The notes under the pieces are model-generated. The model did no database searches. It was not told the origin of the DNA and was given only the letters and a program-made list of their open reading frames with translations. The position numbers were made by a program, and so were the translations under genes. From Hahella sp050299855 (GTDB taxonomy: Bacteria > Pseudomonadota > Gammaproteobacteria > Pseudomonadales > Oleiphilaceae): DNA of 64,000 bases. This document shows, in pieces, positions 54,301 through 62,107 of this stretch; within the stretch, counting starts at the first letter, position 1; the number at the start of each line of letters is the position of its first letter. The stretch lies in the NCBI GenBank assembly GCA_050299855.1, contig JBNKWQ010000002.1:7440-71439 (forward strand), written 5' to 3'.

Positions 54301-57191
54301 ATGGATTCGGTGACAGTTGGACCTCGATAGAAGGCTCCACAATTCCTGCTATGGAACGTTCACTGACGGCCAAAGGAGCACCGGACAGCATTACCCAGGT
54401 AGACGGTTCGGGAGTCAGTTGGGAGTATGATGCAGCAGGAAGAGTCACGGCAGAAGTGGACGCTCTCGGCGGCAGACATTCTTATCAGTATGATGCCGCA
54501 GGCAGGCTAATCCAGGAAACCAATCCATTAGGTGAGGTGGTCAGCTATGAACTGGACGGCAACGGTAGGAAGCTGGCTGTCATTAATGCCGAAGGCGGGC
54601 GTTCTGAATACAGCTATTATCCTAACGGCAGACAACAGACGATGACCGACGCCTCAGGCAGAAGCTGGTCATACGCCTATACGCCGCTCAGCGCGACTTC
54701 AGTCGACGATCTCGGCCGCTCCGTTACCACAGAAACCAGTCCTCAGGGCCTGATCACCCGTATCGTCAATGCCGACGGTAGCCAACGTAGCTGGACCTAC
54801 CTGGTCCCTACGGAGTCCCTCGATGGCGCGGATTTACCAACGTCATTCATCGATGAGGCCGGGCGGGTTCGCAACTTCACTTATGACGGGTCGGGACGGT
54901 TACAGACGGCCAGTGATCTGGCCGGTGAAGTGGCCACTTATGGCTACGGTCCAGACGGGTTGAGTACCGTCACCGACGCCGAGGGAGAAAGTATCGGTTT
55001 CAGTTACGATGACTTTGGCGATGTCACTGCCCTGACCTTTGCAGACGGCAGCGGCAAGAGCCTGACCTATAACGGCAACCGTAACCTAGCTTCAGTTACC
55101 CTGGCTTCAGGTGCTACCAAAACGCTGAGCTATGATGCTCTGAACCGACTAACCCAGGACAGCCGCTCCACCGGTGAATCCTTCAGCTACAGCTGGGACG
55201 CCAACGGCAACCTGCTGACGGCTACCGATGCACTGGGTACGGCTGTGTATGACTACGATGCGGCTGGAAACCTGGAACTGATGGGCTCCAGCACCGGCGA
55301 AGCGATTCAGTATCAGTATGACGGCGTCGGCCGGGTTACTGCACAGACGGTCATAAACAGTGACGGCAGTCAGAGCAAAACCATTGAGTACGACTATGAT
55401 GCAGCGGGTCGACTTATCGGCATTACGGATCCTAATGCAGGCGAAACCAGCCTTACTTATGATCCTGCAGGGCGGCTGATTTCCAGGACTCTGCCGAACG
55501 CCATCACCACCAACTATGAATACGATCTGCGAGACCAGATCACTGCAGTTATCCATAGCAACGGTTCCGGAACGGTAATCAGCTCCGTACATTACGACAG
55601 GAACATCGGTGGCGAACCAGGTCGTATCACTTGGCTGGACGACAGCTACGTTGAACTTTCCTATGACACAGCGCTACGTGTAGTTGAGGAAAGATTCTTC
55701 GATGCTACGGATACACTGGTTCGCAGCATTGCGTATGACTATGACCTGGTCGGTAATCGGACTGCCAGAATCCAGAACGGCAGCACCACCAACTACAGCT
55801 ATGGTGCCGGGCATCGCCTGTTGTCCACCAGTGGCGGGGAGATCCAGAACTACACCTACAACAGCGATGGCCGCGTTGCCGGGATCACGCGCAGTGGTCT
55901 GGACGCTGACTTGAGCTATAACTTTGACGGCCAGCTAAGCACTGCGGATTTGGGCAGCAGCACAATCAGCTATGTGTATGATGCCGCCGGCAGGCGTATT
56001 CAGGCCAGCGACGGTTCTACTATCAGGCGCTTCCTCAAGGCTCCTGCTGTCTTGGGCGCCTATGAAAACCCTCAGGCGATTGAGGACGCAGATTCCAATC
56101 TGCTGCAGACCTATGTGTATGCAGGTGACCAGCCGTTGCAACGAATTGAGGGAAGTTCCACGTATTATTACCTCACAGACGCCATGGGTTCAGTTATTGG
56201 CATTACCGATGATGCGGGTAATATTGTCGGCTCCGTTAAATATGATGCCTTTGGCCGTGAGTTTGACGCCCAGGGTGACATGTCACTGCCCGCCTCGGCA
56301 GGGGGAGACTTCCATTTCCATGGACAATGGAAAGAGGCTGCTACCGGGCTTTACGACCTGAGAGCCCGTGACTACGACCCGGAAACCGGTCGCTTCCTGT
56401 CGGCCGATCCGGCACAACCGGACTATCGTGAACCGGAAAGCCTGAACAGATATATGTACGCCAACAGCAACCCATATCTGTTCGCCGATCCCTCCGGGCG
56501 TTTTACACTGATCAGCGTCAATATCAGTATTAATATCCAGGCGACCCTGCGCACTATTGCCGTCCAGATTGCCAAGGATTATCTGATCGATAAGGCCAGA
56601 AGTGTCATTGGTTCCGTGGTCCTGAGTGCGGTGAAAAACTTCACTGCCCTGAACTCCTTTAATCCCTGGGGATTTGTCGACGTGAATAATGCCGCACAGG
56701 CTGGACGCGTGTGGGAACAGAAGATCCAGAACTTTATTTGCTCGATTGTTCCGGATGTCATGCGCGAGATTGTCTGGTTTGAGCCTCACATCAGGGGTGG
56801 CTATGCCTCCGGCAATGGCTATGGCTGCCCTGGTGGCGGTGGCGGTATTAGTCCTCGCAGATCCGCCAAACCGGACTTTATGTTGAGCAAAACCGAGCCT
56901 GAGGATCTCGGCAAGCGAAACCACAAGTCCATTAAGGCATACCTGATCGGTGAGACGAAACTCAGCCTGAAAACCTTCTACAATGCCTATGTCAAAAATG
57001 GCGGCTATAATCGCAATCAGTTCAATCAGATCATCCGATTTGCGGAGGACCGGGTCTATGCACGAACCGCCGTATTCCTGGCGCTCTATAGTGGCAGCAA
57101 CAATCCGCAAGTACAGACGGGCCTATCGACCCTTCTGGCCAGGAAGGCCTTTAGAAAAGGCGTTATTGCCATTATGGTCAGCGCGTTCTAG
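48381..57191 (+). CDS. Giant secreted vWA / FN3 / Ig-like / Rhs protein with C-terminal nuclease-like toxin domain
   Basis: A 2936-residue protein. It has a signal peptide (~1-28), a vWA domain with MIDAS D69-x-T-x-S (DNTGSM), a fibronectin-type III-like domain (~365-440), nine ~90-residue Ig/cadherin-like modules (~450-1266), two further Ig-like domains, an Rhs entry segment (VAGIPIVIERTYDSR) near 1475, a long array of YD repeats and the Rhs core end RARDYDPETGRFLSADP...FADPSGRF (D2703-P-S-G). Residues 2707-2936 differ from the core and carry E2779, P-D2832 and E2858-T-K2860, the layout of a PD-(D/E)XK nuclease. GGGAGGA precedes the ATG. I infer a polymorphic toxin or adhesin-toxin with Sec-type export. 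The nuclease call is motif-based only. Confidence 0.9.
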   Translation: MFTRAALRGLLVMAFLSSSILPTARASSINPSSFHTTIAKGQTVTVPREVTLDGLGPAASRIDVYFLADNTGSMGGAIGNVRNNAQFILDAISGGDPRFQDIDIAYGVAAYFGDPREYGGNNASKISRALKLLQPVTESKDDVQAAIDKWIASGGGDSPEANFFALQQLATNGAATDGVGSTDLGFASGYQFGWREDSIKLIIWFGDVQSHTTTVDLNEVITALNDNRVIVAAINTRNTNSGIDTRSEASAIVNATHGLIAHNVTGKDATVEAILNAVEHATEFVDLDLKARNVPADISVKFSCASANGCTDVSIGESRVFDMTVTGDIEGEYDFESYVPFLASTTSADLITVRSCVTELSARGSRSKISVTWTDTGADHYVVYRSLSETGPFEAIASTTSRYSTYGDRDVAAGTTYYYQVKEADASGVEYCESLVASTTTASRFRPEPPNLPPLIQSAPVTAAIEDELYEYAISATDPESQPLSFELSFAPMGMTIDAAGVVRWTPANHHVGNHNIIITVADNEGLSTTQSYTLSVENTNDAPEFDSTPITHISVGQQYTYAAHAFDVDAGDSVTYSLVSGPATMTLDPASGLLQWLPQFGDGPDQTVTLRATDEQGTFDEQTYVITVEEPNRAPSITSIPVTTAVTLAEYSYAVTADDPDAGDTKEFSLLVYPENMEIDANSGLITWTPDRTQVGDFDVSVQVIDAGDLSDIQNFVLTVTRDNTAPQIQSVPLLDATIGVEYSYQATAIDAEDDPLIWSLPVAPAGMAVDPTGLVTWTPDAGQLGLQAVELAADDGFGGTTTQQFEITVVAPPNLSPAITSSSVTEAVRDLAYSYQVIASDPENDPLSYALTTAPAGMSITPAGLVSWMPTLGDVGDHPIQIQVNDASNVVTQNYVLTVLAAPAGNQAPNITSSPEASVLEADEFTYAIIATDPEGDSISYSLISGPAGAGISGNLLSWTTSPADVNVHALTIRAEDQWGAYQEQSFDLTVTANQAPSITSTPAAEITEGNLFLYQIAATDPEARTLTYNLLAGPTGASLNSSGLLQWQSQVGDAGSVDFNLEVSDHLGGAVQQSFTLLVSSVPVNTPPQILSSPDTAATVGQLYEYDVNALDGDGDTLSYQLTASPSGMTINATNGLISWTPTVAQTGNHDVVISVTDGQGGEATQSFAVTVPVPVNNPPEITSTPSSLANIGTEYLYQVTASDPEGNPLVFSLSQSPAGMQINAVSGLIDWTPVAGQTGSHDITLEVSDGANIVEQSFTVTVQDIADLSVSIVLSDNIVAPDEVVTIQVAAPDAINPVYNLMINGQPLALDAGGTGTFSSTTSGIYLLEAQVQSSNGAIGSAQADLRISVPADITPPVATLNTPVDGDEVFELTDVIGTVTDTNLYRYRLLLAEAGSGDFVEFAAANAPVSNDILASLDPSMLTNGLYTLLLVAEDLNGLESQDSVDVRIEGQLKPGVVQLSFVDMTVPVAGIPIVIERTYDSRVKSQRDLGVGWNLSVRQGEYENNRDPGKGWGVASSGGFFKIPCYTSVEQAYHTTDIRLSETESYQFRPRINLSGYGSVISGGCLGQAEFLQVSGPGGAVLQPLGNNNVFYLNGTDVFTYDLGDDRFGEPWVPENVRLTTPDGRVFDLNITSGISRLQNANGNQLFISSNGVVNSAGQGVVFSRDGNGRIASIQDPLGNVVQYSYDADNNLAGFTNQLSQETTYQYYDAPFLNHLKSITLPDGSELSSFEYNADGRLSQVCDPDGCASADYDLAGRTQTNIDATGRAITYVYDEKGNVISQSDALGNTHLFSYDADGNLLEHTDPEGNITTRTWDANGNVLTYTEPHGPSEDPADFTTTYTYDARGNTLTVTSPNGAQVVNTYDSTGNRLSMATESGFIISQFSYDSNGRQISESGPFGSMDFAYNSGGMLNSLTDDQGTTTTLVHDAAGKVTSYTHDGVTGTIDYDAMGRETSYSYSDGLSFEYEYGFGDSWTSIEGSTIPAMERSLTAKGAPDSITQVDGSGVSWEYDAAGRVTAEVDALGGRHSYQYDAAGRLIQETNPLGEVVSYELDGNGRKLAVINAEGGRSEYSYYPNGRQQTMTDASGRSWSYAYTPLSATSVDDLGRSVTTETSPQGLITRIVNADGSQRSWTYLVPTESLDGADLPTSFIDEAGRVRNFTYDGSGRLQTASDLAGEVATYGYGPDGLSTVTDAEGESIGFSYDDFGDVTALTFADGSGKSLTYNGNRNLASVTLASGATKTLSYDALNRLTQDSRSTGESFSYSWDANGNLLTATDALGTAVYDYDAAGNLELMGSSTGEAIQYQYDGVGRVTAQTVINSDGSQSKTIEYDYDAAGRLIGITDPNAGETSLTYDPAGRLISRTLPNAITTNYEYDLRDQITAVIHSNGSGTVISSVHYDRNIGGEPGRITWLDDSYVELSYDTALRVVEERFFDATDTLVRSIAYDYDLVGNRTARIQNGSTTNYSYGAGHRLLSTSGGEIQNYTYNSDGRVAGITRSGLDADLSYNFDGQLSTADLGSSTISYVYDAAGRRIQASDGSTIRRFLKAPAVLGAYENPQAIEDADSNLLQTYVYAGDQPLQRIEGSSTYYYLTDAMGSVIGITDDAGNIVGSVKYDAFGREFDAQGDMSLPASAGGDFHFHGQWKEAATGLYDLRARDYDPETGRFLSADPAQPDYREPESLNRYMYANSNPYLFADPSGRFTLISVNISINIQATLRTIAVQIAKDYLIDKARSVIGSVVLSAVKNFTALNSFNPWGFVDVNNAAQAGRVWEQKIQNFICSIVPDVMREIVWFEPHIRGGYASGNGYGCPGGGGGISPRRSAKPDFMLSKTEPEDLGKRNHKSIKAYLIGETKLSLKTFYNAYVKNGGYNRNQFNQIIRFAEDRVYARTAVFLALYSGSNNPQVQTGLSTLLARKAFRKGVIAIMVSAF
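49729..52180 (+). repeat. Nine tandem Ig/cadherin-like modules within the Rhs gene
   Basis: Each module is about 90 codons and follows the pattern P-x-I-x-S-x-P...Y-x-Y-x-x-x-A-x-D-P-E-x-D...G-L-I-x-W-T-P...G-x-H-x-x...V-x-D...F-x-x-T-V, like the putative Ig (He_PIG) family. The DNA copies have diverged, so they are old protein repeats and not recent DNA duplications. Confidence 0.85.
56499..57191 (+). other. C-terminal PD-(D/E)XK-like toxin domain of the Rhs protein
   Basis: The segment starts right after the DPSG motif where Rhs proteins cleave off their toxin. It has a hydrophobic first part (~60 residues), then GRVWEQKI (E2779), a Gly-rich loop, KPDF (D2832), IGETKLS (E2858, K2860) and NQFNQIIRFAEDR. 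This matches the E-D-ExK-Q order of restriction-like nucleases. Activity is unproven. Confidence 0.6.
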
Positions 57192-57245
57192 GCAAACTGG
57201 TTCAAGGTGAATTTGTTCTAAGAGAGCTCGTTCTGGGATAAAAGA

Positions 57246-57268
57246 GGGAGCGGTACTCAGCCGCTCCC
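57246..57268 (+). terminator. Hairpin between toxin and candidate immunity gene
   Basis: GGGAGCGG-TACTCAG-CCGCTCCC forms a perfect 8-bp stem, with no T-run after it. It may attenuate transcription or protect the 3' end of the toxin message, while the next gene keeps a strong ribosome binding site (GGAGGAG). Confidence 0.55.
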
Positions 57269-57282
57269 CTATTGGAGGAGAT

Positions 57283-58101
57283 ATGCCCTATACCGCTATA
57301 AGACACCGGCAGCTGTTGGCGATGCTGGTGAATAACACCTCCGTACCGTTGACGGAGGTTATCGACTGCTTTGCTGACAGCAAGGGAAGAGCAGACCTTG
57401 CTGCGGTTGATGAAGCCCTTCAGTTTCTGGACGTGGGTGACAGTTACTATCTGTTTAAAAAAGGCTCCACAGAACCGCTCTATCTTTCTGATGAATTATT
57501 GGAAAACCCGGAAGACTATTCTGTGGTGTTGACCGGGCTGGAAGGGCTGGAAATCAACATGTCTGAAGATTTCGAAAATCTGTTGGATGACTCCGAACTC
57601 AGTGAAGATGGTCCAAACGAATTTTATGCGGAAATTAAGGACAGAGAAGGGTTAAGGATTATCGGAGAACCCGACGGAGCCACCAATCTCGCCGAACGTA
57701 TTCGCGCCTTTACCCATTATTTTGGCTTCCACCTGGCTGCCAGGAAATTTGACGTGGTCGAATCACTGCTCTCCGATCACATTCGAGAGACTCATAGTGC
57801 CGCTGAACTGGAAGCCAAAATGGTCTCGCTTGAAAAGCAATATGGGCCTTTCGACTATTTTGACCATGTTGAACTGATCACCCTGTATAACGGCGAAAAC
57901 GCTGACCACAAAACCGACAACGAAATGAAATTACCCCAAGGCGCATCCCGCCAGGCCCGGCGCGGAGAAGCCCGCTTTCGTCTGGTTGCCATGCACACAC
58001 CCAACGGCATCATGCTGCACGACTACACCGTCTATCTGGCCATTATCGAAGAGGCCGGCCGGTTCAAAGTCTGTGACATCCGCTGGTATTCGGGATATTG
58101 A
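57283..58101 (+). CDS. Acidic hypothetical protein, candidate immunity protein for the Rhs toxin
   Basis: A 272-residue cytoplasmic protein, no signal peptide, rich in Glu/Asp (for example SEDFENLLDDSELSEDG near residue 100). It begins 91 bases behind the Rhs gene with GGAGGAG two bases from the ATG, so it is strongly translated. The C-terminal part (FRLVAMHTPNGIMLHDYTVY) is beta-rich. I recognise no family. Position behind an Rhs toxin and acidity fit an inhibitor of a nuclease, but this is inference. Confidence 0.7.
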   Translation: MPYTAIRHRQLLAMLVNNTSVPLTEVIDCFADSKGRADLAAVDEALQFLDVGDSYYLFKKGSTEPLYLSDELLENPEDYSVVLTGLEGLEINMSEDFENLLDDSELSEDGPNEFYAEIKDREGLRIIGEPDGATNLAERIRAFTHYFGFHLAARKFDVVESLLSDHIRETHSAAELEAKMVSLEKQYGPFDYFDHVELITLYNGENADHKTDNEMKLPQGASRQARRGEARFRLVAMHTPNGIMLHDYTVYLAIIEEAGRFKVCDIRWYSGY

Positions 58102-58125
58102 GCGGCTCAGGACTTAATCTCCTAT

Positions 58126-58153
58126 GTAAACGGGTGGCGTCCCCACCCGTTTC
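58126..58153 (+). terminator. Terminator behind the candidate immunity gene
   Basis: AAACGGGTGG and CCACCCGTTT form a 10-bp stem with a 5-nt loop, about 30 bases behind the stop. It closes the Rhs/immunity unit. Confidence 0.75.
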
Positions 58154-58374
58154 AAAAACAACGATTGCCGCTACACAGCGAATACTGTCTGGAAAAATAC
58201 GATAAAAAGGTAATTTTCCACAAAATACCTCCCCAATAATGCACTGAAGCCCTATCCATATTCCTCCATGATTTCCTGGCAGCCGCGCTGATGGCAGTAC
58301 CAGACTGGCTGCAGACAACAGGAATAATTTCGCAGCGCCGGAGTTGGCGCATTAAGATTGCAGTGGAGGCTTAA

Positions 58375-60615
58375 ATGAAACCCAACAATCAACCGTTACA
58401 CCAGAACCCATTCCCTTTAAAACCCTTGGCAGCCGTGCTGATGGTTTCCACTCTGGCCATGGGCTCATTATCCTGGGCCGAAGACGAGAAGAAAGAAGCC
58501 GTAAGACCCGAGCCGGTGATCAAAATCGATCCCCAGTTGAAAGACCTGGCGCAGCAATCGGAAAGTCTGCCAGTCATTATTATTTTCGGTGAACAACCAC
58601 AGCGCCAGATCGCCCGAGATATGCATCGTAAATACAACCCCCGTATCGATAAACTCGCAGGGCAGGTCCGGAATATATATGAGCGTTACCTGCCCAAAGA
58701 ATCCCTGGAGTCCCAGGACGAAGAAATTGAACACAGCAAATTGCTGGAACAATATGTTTCCGAGTCCGACAAAAAGGCGATTAAGGAGCTCAACCGGGAA
58801 CGTGAGCAACTAATGCAGAGAATGCGCAAGGAAATCGCTGAATACTCTTCTGAAGTCATCGCTTCCAGCCAGGAGGATATGGTCAGAAACATCGAAGCCA
58901 TGGGCGGTAAAGTAGGGGAACGTTTGGGTGTCCTCAATGCGGTGTCTGCGAAAATTCCCGCTCACTCGCTGGAGGAAATAGCCAACATGAAAGGCGTGGC
59001 CGAAGTTGTCTATGACCATCCCGGCAAGGCTGAGTTGAACAACCAGGCTTCGTCCTTAGGCGCAAATACCTGGTGGAGCTCCGGCTTTGACGGTGGTATC
59101 TGGGATGTCGGCGTACTGGACGAAGGCGTGCTGGAAACACATGCTGCCTTAAGTGGCCATACCTTCTATGAAAATTATGCCCCTAATGGCAATCACGGTA
59201 CCGGTGTCGCCTGCATGTATGCCAGCACCAATTCGACCTATCGCGGTCTGGCCTATGGTTTGGATTCCGTACTGGTCGACAATGCGGGCAGTACAGGAAC
59301 CTCCATGGCAGGCGCGGATTGGATGGTTAGATTTGCCGGTGACGATCCCGAGGTCATCAACTACAGCTGGGGTAACGGCGCCGCCACCGGCAGTGACTGG
59401 CATGCTTTCTCTCGGTTTGTGGATGCCATCGTCTATGACTACAGCACCTCCTGGGCGAAATCGGCGGGTAACAATGGCTTCGGCACTAACACCATGACCG
59501 TGCCTGCCAACAACTACAACGGCCTGACTGTGGCTAACATGAATGACTTCAATACGGTGACCCGCACGGACGATGTCATTACCAGCAGCAGTAGCCGTGG
59601 CCCTACCGTCCTCAATCGCAAAAAGCCGGATCTCGCCGCGCCCGGCAACAACACCATGACCTGCAACAATGCCGGTGGTTATTCCAATCTGGGCGGCACC
59701 AGCTCGGCAGCTCCTAAAGTCGGCGCAGGTACTTTGTTGTTAACCGACGGCGGCAACTGGGACCCGAAAGCAATCAAGGCCGTACTGATCAACACTGCCG
59801 ATTCCTGGGAAGATAACAACACTCAGACAACAGCAGATGACGGCGCTAAAATCGGTCGCGAATGGAACAAAACCTATGGCTGGGGTTATCTGGACCTGTG
59901 GCATGCGCACTTCCACCGTACCGACTATTTCCTCGGCAGCGTGAAGCCTAATGGTCAGTCCGGTGATTTCAAGTTGTATAAAGGCCCGGTATTCAACGGC
60001 GACAAGGCAACACTGGTCTGGGAACGTGACGTGGACTACAACAACGCCGCAACACCAACCACTTATCGGGACCTGAGCGACATCGATCTGCGGATGTACA
60101 ACGAGTCCACTAACGCCATCATCGGCTCTGACACCAGCATCCGCGATAACGTGCATCAGGTAGCGGCCACCGGCAGCGTAGCGTCGGTTGTGAAAGTCTA
60201 TGCCTACAGCAGTTCCTTCGACGGCGCCAGCAGCGAACCCTTTGCCCTGGCGACAGAAGAAAACTTCACTGCTGCCAGCGGTCCGGCCTTTTCCACCGCG
60301 CTGATCAAGCCGTCCTCTGTGCCTTCGTTGGGCACCTTCACGCTCACTGCAAGAATCAGAAATACAGGCGACCTTGATGCCCACGCCGTCAAGGCGAAGC
60401 TGAATCTACCTGCAGGTTTCACCCTGCTCTCAGGGGCGATGACCCAGTCTGTTGGTAAAATCAGCGATGGTGGCGTAACCAATGTCGTCTGGCAGGTTCG
60501 TGCTCCTTTCTCCTGGTGGTTCAGCACGACTTACCCCTTGTCGGTCAACGTCTCCAGTAACTCCTATAACGAAGCCTGGGCTGGCGTTGGAGTAGGTACA
60601 ATTTTGGTAAATTAA
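58375..60615 (+). CDS. Secreted subtilisin-like serine protease (S8)
   Basis: A 746-residue protease. It has a signal peptide (to about residue 36, SLSWA), a propeptide with coiled coil (~105-175) and an inhibitor-like end (SAKIPAHSLEEIANMKGVAEV), then a catalytic domain with D249 (VGVLDEG), H274 (NHGTGVA), oxyanion N366 (SAGNNG) and S443 (GGTSSAAP). The C-terminal ~120 residues look like a beta-sandwich (RNTGDLDAHAVKAKLNLPAG). Asp is followed by EG instead of the usual TG/SG and Ser by SA instead of MA, but the triad is complete. It probably acts outside the cell, perhaps on cell-surface proteins. Confidence 0.9.
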   Translation: MKPNNQPLHQNPFPLKPLAAVLMVSTLAMGSLSWAEDEKKEAVRPEPVIKIDPQLKDLAQQSESLPVIIIFGEQPQRQIARDMHRKYNPRIDKLAGQVRNIYERYLPKESLESQDEEIEHSKLLEQYVSESDKKAIKELNREREQLMQRMRKEIAEYSSEVIASSQEDMVRNIEAMGGKVGERLGVLNAVSAKIPAHSLEEIANMKGVAEVVYDHPGKAELNNQASSLGANTWWSSGFDGGIWDVGVLDEGVLETHAALSGHTFYENYAPNGNHGTGVACMYASTNSTYRGLAYGLDSVLVDNAGSTGTSMAGADWMVRFAGDDPEVINYSWGNGAATGSDWHAFSRFVDAIVYDYSTSWAKSAGNNGFGTNTMTVPANNYNGLTVANMNDFNTVTRTDDVITSSSSRGPTVLNRKKPDLAAPGNNTMTCNNAGGYSNLGGTSSAAPKVGAGTLLLTDGGNWDPKAIKAVLINTADSWEDNNTQTTADDGAKIGREWNKTYGWGYLDLWHAHFHRTDYFLGSVKPNGQSGDFKLYKGPVFNGDKATLVWERDVDYNNAATPTTYRDLSDIDLRMYNESTNAIIGSDTSIRDNVHQVAATGSVASVVKVYAYSSSFDGASSEPFALATEENFTAASGPAFSTALIKPSSVPSLGTFTLTARIRNTGDLDAHAVKAKLNLPAGFTLLSGAMTQSVGKISDGGVTNVVWQVRAPFSWWFSTTYPLSVNVSSNSYNEAWAGVGVGTILVN

Positions 60616-61086
60616 GTTTGGAAGCATGATAAAAGCCGGTTTGCCTGTCACCAGCAGGCACCGGCTTCGGCATTCACTGGTGCAACCTTAGCAACGTAAA
60701 ATCCTTGGGCTCCAGGTGACTGGTGACCTTTGGTTTTCTCGCTTTCTTTTCTCTCGCTTATTTCACCCCTGTCATTGTTTCACGGTCATTATCGCTGTCG
60801 CTCTTTCCATCGTTGCCGCTTTCTTGTGTAGTTAATTTTCGCCTCTATGAGGCACCAGAGTCATTGAGTGATTACATGGGCGTGAGAACTGATCAGAAAT
60901 AAATATCACGGCAGTATAGTTCTGCTGGATGCCCATGGGCCCATTCCCCCCTGAAACCACGTTTCACAAGGATTCGCTTTAATTCACTGAGCATCAGCAG
61001 TATGGTAAAAGTTGTGAATGATCAAAATCAGCGTCAGTTGAAGTACTGTTGGACTTCAATAAATTTATCGCTAAGGAGCAGTTAAG
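60616..61086. other. Intergenic region behind the protease
   Basis: About 470 bases without a credible gene. AAGCCGGT-TT-GCCTG / CAGGC-ACCGGCTT at 60633-60667 forms a hairpin that probably terminates the protease transcript. Pyrimidine-rich tracts follow at 60730-60830. AAGGAG at 61074-61079 is the ribosome binding site for the next gene. Confidence 0.6.
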
Positions 61087-61434
61087 GTGAGTCCCCCCAA
61101 AAGGCCAATCAATATACACAAAGGGTATCATGCTCATGTCTATTTTGATCAAGAAACATTGGCTTTTGCTTCTGAGCTTTGTACAGAAGCAGGAGAAAAA
61201 TTTGGATTAAAGGTCGGGCGTATTCATCAGAGGCTAGTTGGGCCTCATACTAGGTGGAGTTGCCAAATTACATTTGGCTACAAGTCCTTTGACGAGTTTA
61301 TTCCTTGGCTAGATGAGCATAGAGAGAATTTGAGCGTGTTAGTTCACGCTTTAACGGGTGATGATTTAAAAGATCATACAAAATATGCCTATTGGCTAGG
61401 TGATAGTATAGAAATAAATTTAGATGGACTATAA
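61087..61434 (+). CDS. DOPA 4,5-dioxygenase-family protein
   Basis: A 115-residue protein with the family pattern GYHAHVYFD near the N-terminus and LVGPHTRWSCQITF in the middle; these His residues would bind the metal. GTG 61087 lies behind AAGGAG. Bacterial members are mostly uncharacterised, so extradiol cleavage of a catechol is only a family-level guess. Codon use is more AT-rich than the neighbours, which suggests acquisition. Confidence 0.8.
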   Translation: MSPPKRPINIHKGYHAHVYFDQETLAFASELCTEAGEKFGLKVGRIHQRLVGPHTRWSCQITFGYKSFDEFIPWLDEHRENLSVLVHALTGDDLKDHTKYAYWLGDSIEINLDGL

Positions 61435-61572
61435 GCCCCAAATTATCTCCAGGATCAAATTCGCGGGGGTACCGGCCATTTAACTTATATGGAACACTTA
61501 CGAATTTAACGGTTAGATTGTCCCGACTAACTCCAAGAGGTTTTATTATTCGTAGATCTCTATTAACCCTCA

Positions 61573-61914
61573 TTAATCGCTCATTGCCAGAAATTCGTCC
61601 TCACCCGTATCTTCAACAACGCTGTTGATAATGGCGACAAATTCGGCGTGCTGCTTCTTGGTCAGGACAGGCTTTAGCATGGCAAAGGTTTCATGGTAAA
61701 GCGCCAGCTGCTGTTGCCACTCGCGAGCCTTAAGAGCGAGCAATGCTTCCCGCTGCTTTTGCATAATAGCGATGTAGGCCGAAGCCTGTTCGTTACCCAA
61801 TGCCAGTAACGCAATCATCTCCCGATCGATTTCAGCATAGGATTCCTGCGCCTTCACAACAGTGGTAATTGAGGCCAATAGAACTATTACAGCTATAAGA
61901 ATGAACTTCTTCAT
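61573..61914 (-). CDS. Small exported helical protein
   Basis: From ATG 61914 it has 113 residues: signal peptide (KKFILIAVIVLLASITTVVKA), then a helical body with many Glu, Gln and Ala (REMIALLALGNEQASAYIAI, EWQQQLALYHETFAMLKPVL) resembling Spy/CpxP-like periplasmic chaperones in size and character. The diagnostic LTxxQ is present only in a weak form (LTKKQH). An upstream in-frame start at 62052 would bury the signal. Function unknown. Confidence 0.65.
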   Translation of the reverse strand: MKKFILIAVIVLLASITTVVKAQESYAEIDREMIALLALGNEQASAYIAIMQKQREALLALKAREWQQQLALYHETFAMLKPVLTKKQHAEFVAIINSVVEDTGEDEFLAMSD

Positions 61915-62107
61915 AGGATGACTCCAATCTAAAACTAACTCATGCGTTAAGTCTGAATGGGCCCTGTGAAAAACCTGTGAGAAATATGAAAAAAGTTGAG
62001 GTGAAGTGGCATTGAGGAATGAAAATAGTGTCGAATGCGTGCCATAGACCATTGGTTCGATTGACTATGGCTACCCTACACCGTAGGGCGTCTCACTTTT
62101 TGATGCC

